A program made the translations under genes and the position numbers. Shown in pieces: positions 33,061 to 45,158 of a stretch of 64,000 nt of DNA. Location: contig NC_091262.1 in NCBI RefSeq assembly GCF_042477335.2, forward strand, positions 46,287,001 to 46,351,000, in the 5' to 3' direction. The notes under the pieces were generated by a model that saw only the letters and a list, made by a program, of their open reading frames with translations, was not told where the DNA came from and searched no databases. Position 1 is the first letter of the stretch. Each line of letters starts with the position of its first letter. This DNA comes from Ovis canadensis. Taxonomy: Eukaryota > Chordata > Mammalia > Artiodactyla > Bovidae.

Positions 33061-33425
33061 GAGGCTCAGCCCTGGCTCCGTGAGGGTGAGCAGGGTTGGC
33101 AGAGGGGGTGGAAGGGAGGTGCTGCTGGGGTGGACCTGAGTGACAGCTTCCTAGGAAAGCCGAGCTGCACACTGGGCCGTGGGTGGGCCTAGGGGCCTAG
33201 GAGGGCAGTGGCCTGTGGGCCTGGGGGCCTCCCACTCAGCTCTCTACCCTGGCCCCGTGGAGTCTCCTACCTTACTATGGACCCCAAACACCTCCACCTC
33301 AGACTGGGAGGAGAGGCTGGAGGCTGCATGGCAGACCTTGGGAGCATGGGGCACCTGTCCCCACCCTGTCCCTCCTCCCCTGAACTTACCCTCCGCCCAC
33401 TCCCACCTCCCCGCTGCACAGTTAG
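33061..33425. other. Unique GC-rich DNA
   Basis: No feature recognised. Confidence 0.45.
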
Positions 33426-33540
33426 CTCCTCTTGTCTCTAATTGATTCCTCTGGTATGCACAGGACAATTAGAATTTAAATTGCCTCTTACAAAGGTCAC
33501 AAAAACATGATCAAAGAGAAATCTATTAGAGGGGCTGGGT
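33426..33540. promoter_or_regulatory. Candidate conserved regulatory block
   Basis: A compact AT-rich island in GC-rich DNA with cctctaattgattcc-like text (33436), caattagaatttaaattgcc (33466), a nuclear-receptor-like caaaggtca (33491-33499) and a TCF/LEF-like atcaaag (33510-33516). Non-repetitive; function inferred. Confidence 0.35.
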
Positions 33541-33699
33541 GGCCCCTCCTTCTTGGCCTCCTAGAGCTGTTGGGGTGGAGGCCAGCCACCCGCCAGGGGC
33601 CTTATTATCACCCCGAATCACTCCCAAAGGTCCTAGGCCCTGCGCTGTGAAAGCAGGGAGGGCAAGTCCCCTGCCTCATTTCTGCTCCTTCCTGCAGCT

Positions 33700-33790
33700 C
33701 CTGTCCCCCGCTGTGTGACTTTGAGTAAGCTACTCACCCTTGCAGATCTCAGTGGCTTCATCTGTGAAATGGAGCCAGTACCTTTTGCTT
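33700..33790 (+). repeat. MIR fragment
   Basis: cgctgtgtgactttgagtaa, ctactcacccttgcag, and ggcttcatctgtgaaatgga. Confidence 0.8.
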
Positions 33791-34740
33791 CCCAACCGTG
33801 GGAGGCTCCACATGAAAAACACCAGGCCTCCCTCCAGCTGGGGACTCCTTGCTCCTCCGATCCCGTTTGTCTCTCTGCCTCTTCCAGGAGGCTGAACGCG
33901 GGCGCCCGTCCTCTGGCTCCTCCAGCCCGACGGTGGCCCAGGCCTGGCTGTGCTTCTCAGGCTGCCCCGGGGGTGGAGGCCGCCCGCCTCACTGGAGTCC
34001 GGGACAGGACTCTGCCCACGCCCTGCTCTGGCTCCCTCAGTGGCTTACCCAGGGCTGGGCACATAGGGAAAGTCTACCTGACAGATGGAGAAGTGGCTGA
34101 AAGGGAACCCAGGTCCCTACCGGGCTCAGCCTCTGGTGGGGCAGCCAGCAAGCCTGGGCAGCAGATGTGACCAGGCTGCACTGGTGTCAGACCCGAGGAG
34201 GATTGCTGCGGGCCTCAGCTTCCCATCCGTGAGACAGGCATGGGGCTGCAAGGTCTCCGACGGCCCTGCTGACTCAAGTTCTTGGGTTGACTTGGGATTG
34301 TAGGGGTCAGGGCCCAGGGCCAGAGAAAGCTGGATGGAGTGGCCTTCGCAGTATCAGGAAGTCACGCCACCCCAGTCGTCTATGTCAGCCTTGACAGGCC
34401 AAGCTTCTGAGCTTGGTGGGAGGGTGGACAACAAGAGGCCAGCAGGAGCTCGGCTTCCTGGAAGAAGGCCCTGACCCAACCCAACCAGGTCTAAGAGGGG
34501 AACTGTTGGCCAGCACAGCCCTAGCCCTTCCTGGGTCTTCCACCCAAGCTGGGAGGGCTGCCCCTAGAAAGCAAATGGCAAAGCCCATCCTGCCACACTT
34601 GCTCCAGGAGGAAAGTAGGGCTGAGGCATGGCTGCTTCCCCTGGCCTAGGTCTCCCTCCACTGAGAAGCAGCCCACCCAGCAGCTCCGTCAGACATAGAA
34701 GGGAGCGATGTTCACTAGCACCTGTGATCAGACAACCCTG
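33791..34740. other. Unique GC-rich DNA with a small CpG cluster
   Basis: CpGs are concentrated at about 33890-34025 (for example gaacgcgggcgcccgtcc). It is too small and isolated for a confident CpG island. The 33715-34170 plus frame starts in MIR sequence and is not called. Confidence 0.45.
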
Positions 34741-35130
34741 GGCTGCAAATGCTGCAGAATTGATGCTTTTGAACTATGGTTCTGGAGAAGACTCCTGAGC
34801 ACCCCTTGGACAGCAAGGAGACCAAACCAATCAATCCTAGAGGAAATCAGTCCTGAATATTCACTGGAAGGACTGATGCTAAAGCTGAAGCTCCAGTACT
34901 TTGGCCACCTGATGCAAAGAACTGACTCATTGGAAAAACCCTGATGCTGGGAAAGATTGAGGGCAGGAGAAGAGGGGTGACAGAGGATGAGATGGTTGGA
35001 TGGCATCATCAGCTAAATGGACATACATTTGAGCAAACTCTGGGATCCAGTGAAGGACAGGGAAGTCTGATGTGCTGTAGTCCATGGGATTGCAAAGAGT
35101 CAGACATGACTTAGCGACTAAACAACAACC
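34741..35130 (+). repeat. BovB LINE 3' fragment
   Basis: Sense: gcagaattgatgcttttgaa at 34754, gaaatcagtcctgaatattc at 34842, gactcattggaaaaaccctg at 34924, ending agcgactaaacaacaacc. The plus frame 34708-34944 is a piece of its reverse-transcriptase C-terminus. Confidence 0.93.
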
Positions 35131-35139
35131 TTACAGAAT

Positions 35140-35272
35140 CCCCCAGCAGTCCTATACATCACCATTTCACAAGTGAGAAAACAGGCTCAGAGAGGTCAAG
35201 CACCTTGCGCAAGGTCACTTAGCAAGGAATTGACAGGGCTGGGATTTAAACTCAGGCTTGCTTGGTTCCAAT
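35140..35272 (-). repeat. MIR SINE
   Basis: catcaccatttcacaagtga, aggctcagagaggtcaagca, gcaaggtcacttagcaagga, gggctgggatttaaactcag. Confidence 0.9.
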
Positions 35273-36412
35273 GTAGAAGGTCTGTATGGCCTGGCCTTGT
35301 GGCTGGTACTGGCTGTAAGGGATCTCATTCATCTGGGATTCAGACCAGCAGCAGAAACACCAGAGAATGTCCTGTGGCTCCTTGAGGTGAGCAGGGAACC
35401 CCGTAAGGAGTCTGTGTGGACTCAGGGGAGAGGAGCAAGGTATCAGTATTCCTGTTTTCTCTGGGGTAGCTCCCAAGGTCAGGAGACATCATCACACCTC
35501 ATTTAGAAGCAGCCGCAGAGCCACAAAGCACAGAGATTACTCAGGTAATCCAGGCTGCTTACCAGACCTGGAGGAACTTCATTTGGATGCTAAAGGAGGC
35601 AGACCTGGGACCCAGGCCTGTGGCGCAGTCAATGAACACCCTGCCCACTGACCTGGTGTGGGCAGGAGATGCTCCCTAGGAGGCCCCTATTAAAGTGAAG
35701 AGGCATAGGCAGGCAAGGGGGTGGGGCACACAAGGGCCCACTGAGTATCCTCAGAGCAGGTGGGGAAAGACTCCCCTGGATTCAGGGACAGGAACTTGGC
35801 AGAACCTTCCATCTGTACCCCTGTCTATGAGACCCTCGGTCTTGTTCACTAGCAGGAGGGACTTGTCTGAGAGTGGAGTAGGAGGCTGAGAGTGCCCAGG
35901 GAGAGGATGCTGTTGCCTTCAGCACCCTTGCTGGCAGGGTTTCTTGCTCTGACCCTGGGTCTGGCCATGGCTGGGGGTGGGGCTAGGCATTCAGTCAGTG
36001 CCTGAAACATAAGAAGGTCTCTCTGGGGCCATAAATCCCATGAGCCCAGGCAAGCAGGCCCACAAAGCTGTTGTGACAGCAGTGGTTAAATTAAGTGGCT
36101 GTCAGAGCTGGGAGGGGCTGGTTTCCTAAAAGGGGATTTATGGCCTCCCTGCCTCATTTGCTGCCCAGTCAGCCTGGGCACTACCCCCCTGCCGTGCCCC
36201 CCCCCCCCCCAACTACCTGCCTGTCTGACAGAGGCCCGTTCTCAGAGCCCAGGAGCTCCTGCCACACGGGGGAGCCAGCACGGCCTGCCACGCAATCTGG
36301 GGCCTCTAAGGCTGGAGTTCTAGGGCCACACCACTGCCTGCCTTATCCTCAGAAAAGGGGCCCAAGGCCCCGAGAGGGCATGAGGTCATGTGAGTCCTGG
36401 CCCAGACTCTGG
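35273..36412. other. Unique DNA with a C-run
   Basis: A C(14) homopolymer lies at 36197-36210, and an AT-richer piece (tggttaaattaagtggctgt) at 36083. No exon or repeat recognised. Confidence 0.45.
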
Positions 36413-36427
36413 CTGCCAGAGGGCACA
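36413..36427 (+). promoter_or_regulatory. CTCF-like core motif
   Basis: ctgccagagggcaca, with core ccagagggcac, fits the CTCF core at about 12 of 15 positions in the plus orientation, opposite to the two minus-oriented sites upstream. Confidence 0.28.
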
Positions 36428-38040
36428 CCCACACTTCCTCCCTCAGGATTCGGCTCAGCCCTGCTGCCTCTGAGACTTTGCTGGCTGCAGCTGAGCCCCT
36501 TACCTTGCTCCTTCCACCTGCCTTGTTCACTGATCTCCTCCTAGGCCGCTCCTTTCTCCTCTCCTGGAGTCTTTTATCAGTGAGGACAGAGCAGGAGCAG
36601 GGGGCTGGCCATGCCTTGCCTCCTTCTCCCACACAGATGCCTGTACACACACACACGTGTCAATGCGTGTGTGGAGTAGCAACATAAATGTGCCAACAGT
36701 TCAGCTCACTGTAGGATAAAATACTGTGCTTGGAGCATTTCATCTGCAGGATCCCCTGACCTGGATGTTGTCAGATGCTGACAAGGGGAACAAATAAAAC
36801 ATCAATGATAACAAAGAAACGATATACAAAACATAAAACATACAGGCCTGGAGTCCCAAAGCATCCTCTGACCAACCTGTTCCTTGGAGTCGTCTGACTT
36901 AGGACCACCCCTGCCCCCCCGCCCCAGCTGCACAAGCGATCTCAGCCAATGAGGATCCAGAAGGGCCGACACACCCCTCCTGGACACCACCTTGGGTTCA
37001 CAACTAGTCTGTGGGCAAGCCAGAGAGCCAGACCCATCTTATCTCCTGTGCTCATTCCAGCGACCCTCCTAAGTCACATTTGTCATTGAAAAAGTGAATT
37101 GTGGATGGCTGATGACCAAGCCTCAAATAATAAAATCAAACCCAGTTCATAGATGTCCCTGAGCAAAAGCATGTGGTAACTGGGAACTGCCACCCTTCTC
37201 AGGAGGGTCATCTGCTTGGGCCATACCTGCAGGGCAACCGCAGGGTCCCAGACAGCACCTGGGAACATCCATCAGGAGCAGCCCACCCTCCTCTGCTCTA
37301 AAAGGCTCCTACTGCCTTGACTCTGAGGCCTTGGTGGTGGTGGGGGAAGGGTGGGGTTGTCAGGTTTTTAGCTGGATTCTCTCCTGAAGGCCTAGGATGT
37401 CAGAAAGGCCAGGAGGGGGTCCCTCTCCTCAGCTTGGCCCCAGGACCCCAGGCCAAAGTTCCAGCCAGCCTTTCCAAACCTTTTCCCTCCACTCCTCGTG
37501 TGTGCAAGGTGAAGGATTGCAGGTGTCATTTGTAACCTGCACTTTCCCACCTGCTAGCCTTGGCTCAAGCTGTTACCTCCTCGTGGAGGAGCCTCACTCT
37601 CCATCTCTGCCTTTTCTGATCCTCTCCAGCCCCCAAGGACTGCATCTGCACCCTGGAGAGGGTCTGGATTCAGGGATCCTGGGTTTTCCCTTCAGTTGAA
37701 AGAAGGCTGGTCTGCAATGAGTACGAACAGAAGATCCATCTGCCCGGCTGGATCCTCACTGGTCTGTGAAATGGAAATAATATCCCTGTTCATCTCCCTG
37801 CCCCACCATCCCCCATGCTCTGCCCCTGTCTACTGTGCTTCTTGGGCCTTGAGAAGAGGAGTCCGCATAGGCAGGCAGGGCGGCCTGGAGCAGAGGGGTG
37901 CATTGGAATGGGAGGGGCTGCTGACTCAGGACCAGCTGGGGAGCAAACCAGAGGAGGTAGAGTGGAGCGGGGTGAGGGGTCTCTCTTGGCCTTATGGCTC
38001 ATGGGTGGGGAGGGGCTTGTAGGCAAAGCGAGGAGGTGCA
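36428..38040. other. Unique DNA
   Basis: Includes a short ACAC tract (36645-36657) and an AT-rich piece (36780-36845). A weak MIR core may lie at 37765-37785. No gene recognised. Confidence 0.4.
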
Positions 38041-38070
38041 GGCCCTGCAGTTTGTACCTGAAGGGCAGCC

Positions 38071-38135
38071 AGGGCTGTGTGTGTGCGTGGTGTGTGCAGT
38101 GTGTCTCTGTGTGTGTGAAGAGCGTGTGCCGCTGC
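38071..38135. repeat. Imperfect (TG)n tract
   Basis: Broken gtgtgt runs (gtgtgtgcgtggtgtgtgca and so on) over about 65 bp. On the minus strand it appears as CACA text. Confidence 0.8.
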
Positions 38136-39138
38136 TCCACGTGTGACATGCATATATGAGCATGCACGGGCGCCGTGTGTATTTCTGTGTATCTGCGTGA
38201 TCCTGTAAATGTCTATATGCATGTGGTAAGTTCCTGTGGCCCTCGGGCCTGGACTGCATCCCAGGGGTCCCATCCTGAGCTGTCAAGGGTTCCATCCCCT
38301 ATCTTCTACCTGCTCCGGTAGCTTCTAAGACTTTGTAAGGTTCTTCACCATTTAGTCATTCACTGGCGCCTGGCCCTGGCCTGCTTTGCCTGGTTCACAG
38401 CAAGAAAACAAACAAGCCTTATACTGCTGGTACCCGGCTAAGGAGGAAGAAGAACCAGGCCCTGACTTTGAGGGTCTCTCTGTCTTGGAGGTGGGAGGCC
38501 AGCAGATACTCCATACACATTCATACACTCAAGCACGAGCTGGGGTCCAGTGGGGGTCTTGGGCAAGGGCAAGGGGCAGCCCTTGGGGCATGAGACCACC
38601 AGGCCAGAGCATGCTGGGAACCTCCATTCAGATCAAGAGGCCAGGCAGAGGTGGAGGTCCTGGGCCCAGAACTGAGGCGGGGGCAGAGCTGGGCAGATGC
38701 AGACAGAAGGGAGATAGAGGAGCTCTGAGGAGACAGCGGAGGTACAGGGGTGCGGGGGGTGGGGGGAGAGATGCTGGAAGGGCCCTGGGGCAGTGGAGCC
38801 AGGGAGGAGGGGCTGCTGCTGGCCTGGCCAAGTTGGCTGATCTGGACATCAAAGCCCAGAGTGTGTTCTGAGGATGCTGGTCGCTCCCTCCCACAGAGAG
38901 ACAGATGTCCCTTTGATGGTGAGAAGAAAGGATGCTGTACAGAGAGGGTGGAGGAGGGGGACAGGGGAGAAAGAGTCTCCTCCCTGTGGCCACGTCTCCT
39001 CCCTGTGGCCACCCAGGGAATGGGAAAGACCACACAGTGTCACATTCTCCATCTCCAGTGCCCTGGGAAGCCAACCCACCACTGGGGCCTTCATCTGTCC
39101 AGGGAATGGGCAGAGGTCCAGAGGGCAGGGTCTGATGA
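38136..39138. other. Unique GC-rich DNA
   Basis: Contains an exact 19-bp tandem duplication (38975-39012). The overlapping frames 38386-39260 have no known domain. Confidence 0.45.
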
Positions 39139-39308
39139 CAAGTTGTTCTTGTTGCTGTTGTTCTTTTTCAGTTGCTAAGTTGTGTCTGACTCCTTGTGAC
39201 CCCATGGACTGCAGCACACCAAGCTTCCCTGTCCTTCACTATCTCCCTGAGTTTGCTTAAACTCATGTCCATGGAGTCAGTGATGCCATCCAACCAAATA
39301 ACAAGTTG
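39139..39308 (-). repeat. BovB fragment with TSD
   Basis: Inverted BovB 3' end (ttgctaagttgtgtctgact-type text at 39172; gatgccatccaacca at 39281). TSD acaagttg at 39139-39146 and 39301-39308. Confidence 0.92.
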
Positions 39309-40220
39309 ATCACTGGCTGCTTCCTGGAACCTTAAGCCCCATGAAGGGCTGAGTGGGAGTGGGCCAGTCTTGCAACAGAGGGACAGTTGTGTCCTGCAGG
39401 AAAAGGGCAGGCTCTGTGCCCACTGGCCACTTCACACCTCTCCGCAGCCACCTTAGTTAGACATCTCACCTGGGCCAGTGTGTGTGTGCACACATGTCTA
39501 TCGGTCATGAGAGGTTCTGTGCTATGTGCAAGGCCTGCCCCTCCAGCCCCAGCTGGCCCTTTCATTCCAGTAAAAGCTAGGCACGCTCCCTTTACAGTCC
39601 CTGGACATCTCTGAGTCCCACCTCTGCCCTTGGCTCACCGTTTCCCAGGCTGGCATACTGTCTGCACCACTGTTAGGTCATAGGATGCTTTTGTAAGAAA
39701 TAGCAGCAGGCTCCCTTCCTCCAGATATTTTCTTGCCATCAGTCGTGACGTTGTCATAATAAAGATACACATCTGTGATGGACTGGAGCTGTGAGGTGAG
39801 GACCCTGAACACTCCCTGCCCTCCTCTTGGTGGCCCCAATGCACTATGTTCCTCCAGGAGCCCCGGGACCCCCAGAGCTTGTGGTGTGGAGCAGGTCTTG
39901 ATGAGAGCGGTGGTGGCCTTGGGCATCCCTTCTGATTGCCAGGTTTGGGGAACTCCTCCTGAGAGAGCCAGCCTTCTCGCCTCCACTGTCACATCCCAGA
40001 GAGGGCACACTTTGCGAGGCAGCCCCATCTCCACCAGTGCCTGATGGGCCCTGCTTTACCGGCGGCAAATGGAGTGCAGCTGGATCCAGGGTAGATTTCA
40101 GTCCAGGTGGGGAGCATATCCTCCTGGCCAGCATCTATCTGAACAAGAGGGCTTGGCTCATGGTCCCAGTTCTAGGACCATCAGGAAACATCTTCAATGT
40201 AGCAACTGGTTCCGAAGAAC
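39309..40220. other. Unique DNA
   Basis: No repeat recognised. Short frames on both strands, none credible. Confidence 0.45.
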
Positions 40221-40446
40221 CCATGGCTTCTCTATGCGTGCTCAGTCAGGTCTGACTCTTTGCCACCCTATGGGCTGCAATATGCCAGGCTCCTCTGTCC
40301 ATGGGATTTCCCAGGCAAGAAGACTGTAGCCGGTTGCCATTTCCTCCTCCAGGATTTTCCCAACCCAGGGATCATACCCACGTCTCTTGCATCGCCTGCA
40401 TTGCCAGGAGGATTCTTTACCACTGAGCCACCATGGGTTCTCTATG
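40221..40446 (-). repeat. Bov-tA SINE, 5'-truncated, with 16-bp TSD
   Basis: Inverted SINE from cgtgctcagtcaggtctgac to ccactgagcca; the usual first bases of the head (aggg-aagccc inverted) are missing. The flanks 40221-40236 and 40431-40446 (ccatggcttctctatg and ccatgggttctctatg) differ at one base. Confidence 0.92.
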
Positions 40447-41160
40447 ACCTCCTTAATCTAGATTCTTTGGAGAGGCCCCTTGAATATGGAACACCAGCTC
40501 CCCCAGTCATCCCACTCCACCAGTCTGCAGGTGTTTGCCGGTCACCACAAAGGGAATAACTTTCCTCTGCCCAGGGAGGACCATAAGCTTGGACAGATTC
40601 TGGGGTTTCTCACCTGTACTCACACTCCTCTTACATTCTTTGCTCAACACCATAGCCTACAACCCCCTAACTTCCCACCAAGGGGATGCCCACCATACCC
40701 TTCTGCCCACACCTCCCCTGGGAAGGCACATCCTGTGCCCAGGGCCTGATTCTTATTGGTGCCAAGGTGCTACTGGGTAGGTCTATAGGGACCTACAGAC
40801 CTTTTAACTCCAGCTGTGCACAGCCTTGGTACCGGCTCCTGGGACTCCCAGCTTTGTGCCATTAGCACCTCCAGTCTCTGCCCACAGCCTCTCCCCTCCA
40901 TGCTCATAAGGCTGAGCCGTTCCAAAGACCCCTGGCTGCCCTCGCTCTTCCTCCTAGAAACAGATGCTTGCAGACTGCAGCGTCCACACCTGCTAACCAG
41001 ACATGCCTGGGCCTCCGGGGCAGAGACGCGGCAGCGCCTCTGTGTCCACATCCGGGAGGTTCGTGCCGTCTACCACTTGGGCCCAGGCTCCATCAGCAAC
41101 CTGGTGGAAAAACCCAGTCAGCCCCAGAGGACCTGGCTCTGACCCCTGAGAAGGCAAATG
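40447..41160. other. Unique GC-rich DNA
   Basis: Nothing recognised. Confidence 0.45.
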
Positions 41161-41640
41161 GGAAATAAAACAGAGATGAGGAAGATACGGAAAAATAAAT
41201 TTCCAAGCCTTGGATGTGACGGTGACATCCCAACAGCCACTGTTGACGTGGAAAAATAGAAGTTGCCAGCTTGTTTTTTTGCCCTCTCTTTCTAAATGAT
41301 TTGACGTTTTATTCCCCCCCCCCACCACCCCACCATCAAACTCTCTATTCTCTGCTAATGGCAGAATAATAAAAAATTATACCTCATAGCGTGTGAGTGA
41401 GAGGCCAAGATGGGAGCCCAGGAGAGGGAGGAAGGAGAGGAAGAAAAAGGTTATTATAAATGTGTCAGCCTTGTTTATGGCCCTTTATCAGCAAGGGAGA
41501 GACGAGGAGGGAGAGACACCGTCAGCGCACACTTTAAAGCGGCCTGCCAGCTTGGTTGGGGAGTGTAAATAATTTTTATTTTCAGCTGCATTTAGATATT
41601 TTAAAATATACACCCGCCAGCCGGCCGTTGTGGGGAGCCA
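41161..41640. promoter_or_regulatory. Candidate conserved non-coding element (strong)
   Basis: A long AT-rich island without repeats: ggaaaaataaatttccaagc (41190), cagaataataaaaaattata (41363), gttattataaatgtgtcagc (41451), gtttatggccctttatcagc (41473), aataatttttattttcagct (41568) and tagatattttaaaatataca (41592). HOX/CDX-like ttatggc and GATA-like ttatcagc are visible. A C(10) run sits at 41314-41323. The CpG-bearing ccgtcagcgcac is unusual for repeat-derived DNA. Confidence 0.42.
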
Positions 41641-41994
41641 GCCGTGCTGCTGGGGAGAAGCAGGCTGGGGGTGGCTTGCCTTTCAGCCCCTTTGATGGAC
41701 CCATGCTTGACAATTAGGGCTTTCAGAAGCAAGTGTTCACTGATAAGGGCTCCCTTCCCAAGGAGCCAGCATAGATAGTGAGGCCAGCCTCGGTGGCTGC
41801 CAGACTCCCCAGCTGGCTGGCTGGGGCCCATCTGTCGGAGCAGGACTGGGGAAGCTCGCTCAGCCAGCCGGTGTCCTTCCCAAAAAGGTCAGCAAAGGCA
41901 CAGGCTGCCCGGGTCAGCGCCCCACCCTCCAGGCACCGCTGGACCCTACATCTGCATTGCAGGCTTCAGACCACGTAGCTTCAGCCCTTCAGGT
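41641..41994. other. Unique DNA
   Basis: GC-rich flank of the element above. Nothing recognised. Confidence 0.4.
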
Positions 41995-42420
41995 TTCACT
42001 GATGCTGTTTTTCACTGGTCAGTATTTATTGAGCACCCACTGTATGCCAGGATCATAAGGGTTCAAGGGCAGGGGGACTTAAAGATTGTCTCACCCAGTT
42101 GGTCCTCTGATCCCTCCTGCTAGGTGGCCTCCCAGAAGCAGTACTTCATGACCTCTCAAGCTAGCCCAGTGCATCCTGGGATTGCAATAGGCTGTCCCAA
42201 GGCTGTGTGGTCCAGGGGTTGAGAACAAGCACTCCATAACTGAGTCATGGCTGAGATCTTGGGCAGATGACTGCCAAGGGCTGAGCCTCCATTGCTCCTC
42301 CTGCAAAATGGGGATAAAAGTGGTACCAACCTCATATGGTTATGGAGATGATGAGCATAAAGACTTTCCTGTCTGACACACAGGGAGCACACTCTAAAAT
42401 AAATCATGTCTCTCATCACT
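41995..42420. repeat. Two MIR copies
   Basis: Minus at 42018-42056 (cagtatttattgagcaccca, ctgtatgccaggatc) and plus at 42205-42400 (tgtggtccaggggttgagaa, gcaaaatggggataaaagtg, cctcatatggttatggagat). Confidence 0.75.
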
Positions 42421-42701
42421 GGTGTGCGAATTCAGTCCCACCAATAACCCCTAAATAGTCCAGGGTGCTAGCATAGAGGCCTGGATTGAAGGGAGGCTGC
42501 AAAGAGCTGAGCTCTGTCTTCCAGAATCTCATGGGCCAGGCCAGACAGAGGGCCTGTGTGTCTGGGGAAGGCTCATCAGGACAGGCTCTGGCAGAAGGGT
42601 CCTAGAAGGAGGAATAGGATTGAAGTGGGGAGGAGCAGCGAAGAGCCTGGCCTGGCTGGAGAGGAAGGGATGGTCAATGCCCCGATGGGCTGATGTCCTC
42701 C

Positions 42702-42947
42702 CCAGGCTCATTCCCAGGACTTCCCAGGTGGCGCTAGTGGTAAAGAGCGCGCCTGCCAATGCAGGAGACATGAGAGATACACGTTCAGTCTTTGGGTAAG
42801 GAAGATCCCCTGGAGGATCTGGAGTGGCAACCCACTCCAGTATTCTTGCCTGGAAAAATTCCACGCGGAGGAGTCTGGCAGGCTACAGTTCATGGGGCTG
42901 CAAAGAGTCAGACACAATGAAGTGACAGCATGCACCAGGCTGGTTCC
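42702..42947 (+). repeat. Bov-tA SINE with TSD
   Basis: acttcccaggtggcgctagt head (42719), tail ending gagtcagacacaatgaagtg. TSD ccaggctcattcc (42702-42714) and ccaggctggttcc (42935-42947), two mismatches. Confidence 0.92.
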
Positions 42948-43619
42948 TAAACCAGCTCTGAGAGGGGATTTGGCACACATAGCCCACGAGAGTTGTGTCC
43001 CAGGTGTGTGGCCTGCACATTACTGTCCCCTGTGTCTTAGGGCTTCTAACTTCGGTGCCCACTGAACTCCACTTCTCTCTGGTGGACGAGGGAGATGCCT
43101 TCCATGCCCTTTGTGTCCCTTTAGACCTTTGGGGCTGGGCAGGCTCACAGAACCAAATCCCCCAGGTCTGTGACTGCTAGTCACAGGAGAGCAAGCCTCT
43201 TGAGCCCTCTCAGTTAAGTTCCTTCTTCTGGCTGGAAGGACAGGTGACATCAGATCAAATGGCAACTGGATGCTTGGCCTTGAGTATGGATTTAAACAAG
43301 AGGGCTGAACTGGGCAGGAGCAGAACCAGGTTTGTACTAGACCCGGAATGAGGGTTGAGAGCAAACCATAGAGCATGAGAGAGGGATCGGCTGAGGGACA
43401 GAACGGAGAGGGAGCAGACGGGGGCTCTCTACCTGCCTCTCACCTCTTGTCATCCCTTCAGGCACCTTTGCATGCCATAAACACACTACTGCCTGCTCTG
43501 AGCCTAGGGCTTAAAGCACGAAGAGCCCCAGAGCGAGAAAGATGTGTAAACAGGCAAGGACCAAGCAGCGTATGGAATGGTGGTCTCTGGTGAGGAGAGA
43601 GGAGGTGGGCGTCTAGGAA
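42948..43619. other. Unique DNA
   Basis: Nothing firm. The last part may be diverged L2. Confidence 0.4.
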
Positions 43620-43775
43620 GGAGCAGGAGAGATTGAGTGGGCTTCAGAAGTAGACGCAGAAGTAGACACTGGAGCTTTCCAAGCAGACTAGTGAGGACGC
43701 TGCATGTAGGGGGTACAGCATGAACAAAGGCCTGAAAGCATATATTGCAGCCACGTGGGTCACTGGGGAAAATAC
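43620..43775 (-). repeat. L2 fragment
   Basis: acagcatgaacaaaggcctg at 43718, then aaagcatatattgcag: an inverted L2 phrase. Confidence 0.45.
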
Positions 43776-44688
43776 AAAGTAATTATGAAGGCCTGTTTAT
43801 GTTTCCCAAAAGTGTCCTGAGGAATATTAGTCCTGGGAGACTTTGATCAATGTTACTTGAAACAAGAGTTCCCCTGGTGGGTTATATTTGGGAAATGTTA
43901 GGCTAAACAATGAAGAGCACAGGGTATAAGATCGATATACAAAAATCAAATGTAGTCCTATACATAGCAGTGAAAAATGAAATTAAGAAAGCAGTTTCGT
44001 TTACAATAGCATCAAAAAGAATAATATACTTAGGAATAAATTTAACCCAGGAGGTATGAGATTTGTACCCTCGAAACTAAAAAATATTTCTGAAAGAAAC
44101 TAAAGACTAAAGTAAACAGGATGACATCCAATGTTCATGGATTGGTAGCCTTAATATTATTATGGTTGTGGTACTCCTTAAATTGATGTATAGATTCAAT
44201 AAATCCATATCAAAATCTCAGTTGGCTTTTTTTTTTTCCTGCAGAAATTGGACCAAGTGATCCTAAAATTTACCTGAAAAATGCAAAGGACTGCTGGTGG
44301 GAGTGCAAAATAGTACAGCCACTTCGAAAGACAACTTGGCAGTTTCTTACCAGAAGCATAGTCTTGCCGTACAATCCAGCAACTATGCTCCTTGGTATTT
44401 ACCCTGAGGAGTTGAAAACTTATATCCACATGGAAACTCTCACACTAAGGTTTATATCAGCTTTATTCATAAATGCCAAAAGGTGTAATCAACCGAGATG
44501 TTAGTCAGTAGGGAAATGGGTAAACAAACCGTGGTAGATTCAGATAACGGAATATATTATTCAAGGCTAAAAAGAAATGAGCTATCAAGCTATGAAAAGA
44601 CATGGAGGAAATTAAAATGAATATTACTGAGTGAGAGAAGCTAATCTGAAAAAGCTACATACCGTATAACTCCAACTGTACAACAATT

Positions 44689-44908
44689 GTTGCCGTTCAG
44701 TCGCCCGGTCATGTCCCACTCTTTGTTACTCCATGGACTGCAGCATGCCAGGCCTCTCTGTCCCTCGCCATCTCCTGAAATTTGCCCAAGTTCATGTCCA
44801 TTGCATCAGTGATGCCATCCAGCCATCTCACCCTCTGACGCCCTCTTCTCCTTCTGCCCTCAATCTTTCCCAGCATCAGGGACTTTTCCCATGAGTCAGT
44901 CCTAACAT
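44689..44908 (-). repeat. BovB fragment inside L1
   Basis: Inverted: ttgttgccgttcagtcgccc to ccatgagtcagtccta. Confidence 0.92.
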
Positions 44909-44931
44909 GGCAATTAGGAAAAGGCAAAAAT

Positions 44932-45158
44932 ATGGAGACAACAGGGCTTCCCTGGTGGCTCAGACAGTAAAGAATCCGCCTGCAATGTGGGAGAGCTGGG
45001 TTCGATCCCTGGGTTGGGAAGATCACCTGGAGGAGGACATGGCAACCCACTCTGCTCTTCTTGCCTGGAGAATCCCCATGAACAGAAGAGCCTGGTGGGC
45101 TACAGTCCATGGGGTTGCCAAGAGTCATACCGTATGGCTAAGCACATGGAGACAACAG
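44932..45158 (+). repeat. Bov-tA SINE with perfect 13-bp TSD
   Basis: Head gcttccctggtggctcagac, B-box ggttcgatccc at 44999, tail ending near atggctaagcac. TSD atggagacaacag at 44932-44944 and 45146-45158. Confidence 0.96.

Noticed and set aside
36197..36210. C(14) run as a functional element
   Set aside because: A plain homopolymer; also prone to sequencing error.
36800..36845. AT-rich aaacat repeats as an origin or matrix-attachment site
   Set aside because: Too short and not supported by any motif set.
38386..39260. Overlapping frames of 120-170 codons on both strands
   Set aside because: Several frames open at once in the same GC-rich DNA is what chance predicts; no domain, no splice signals.
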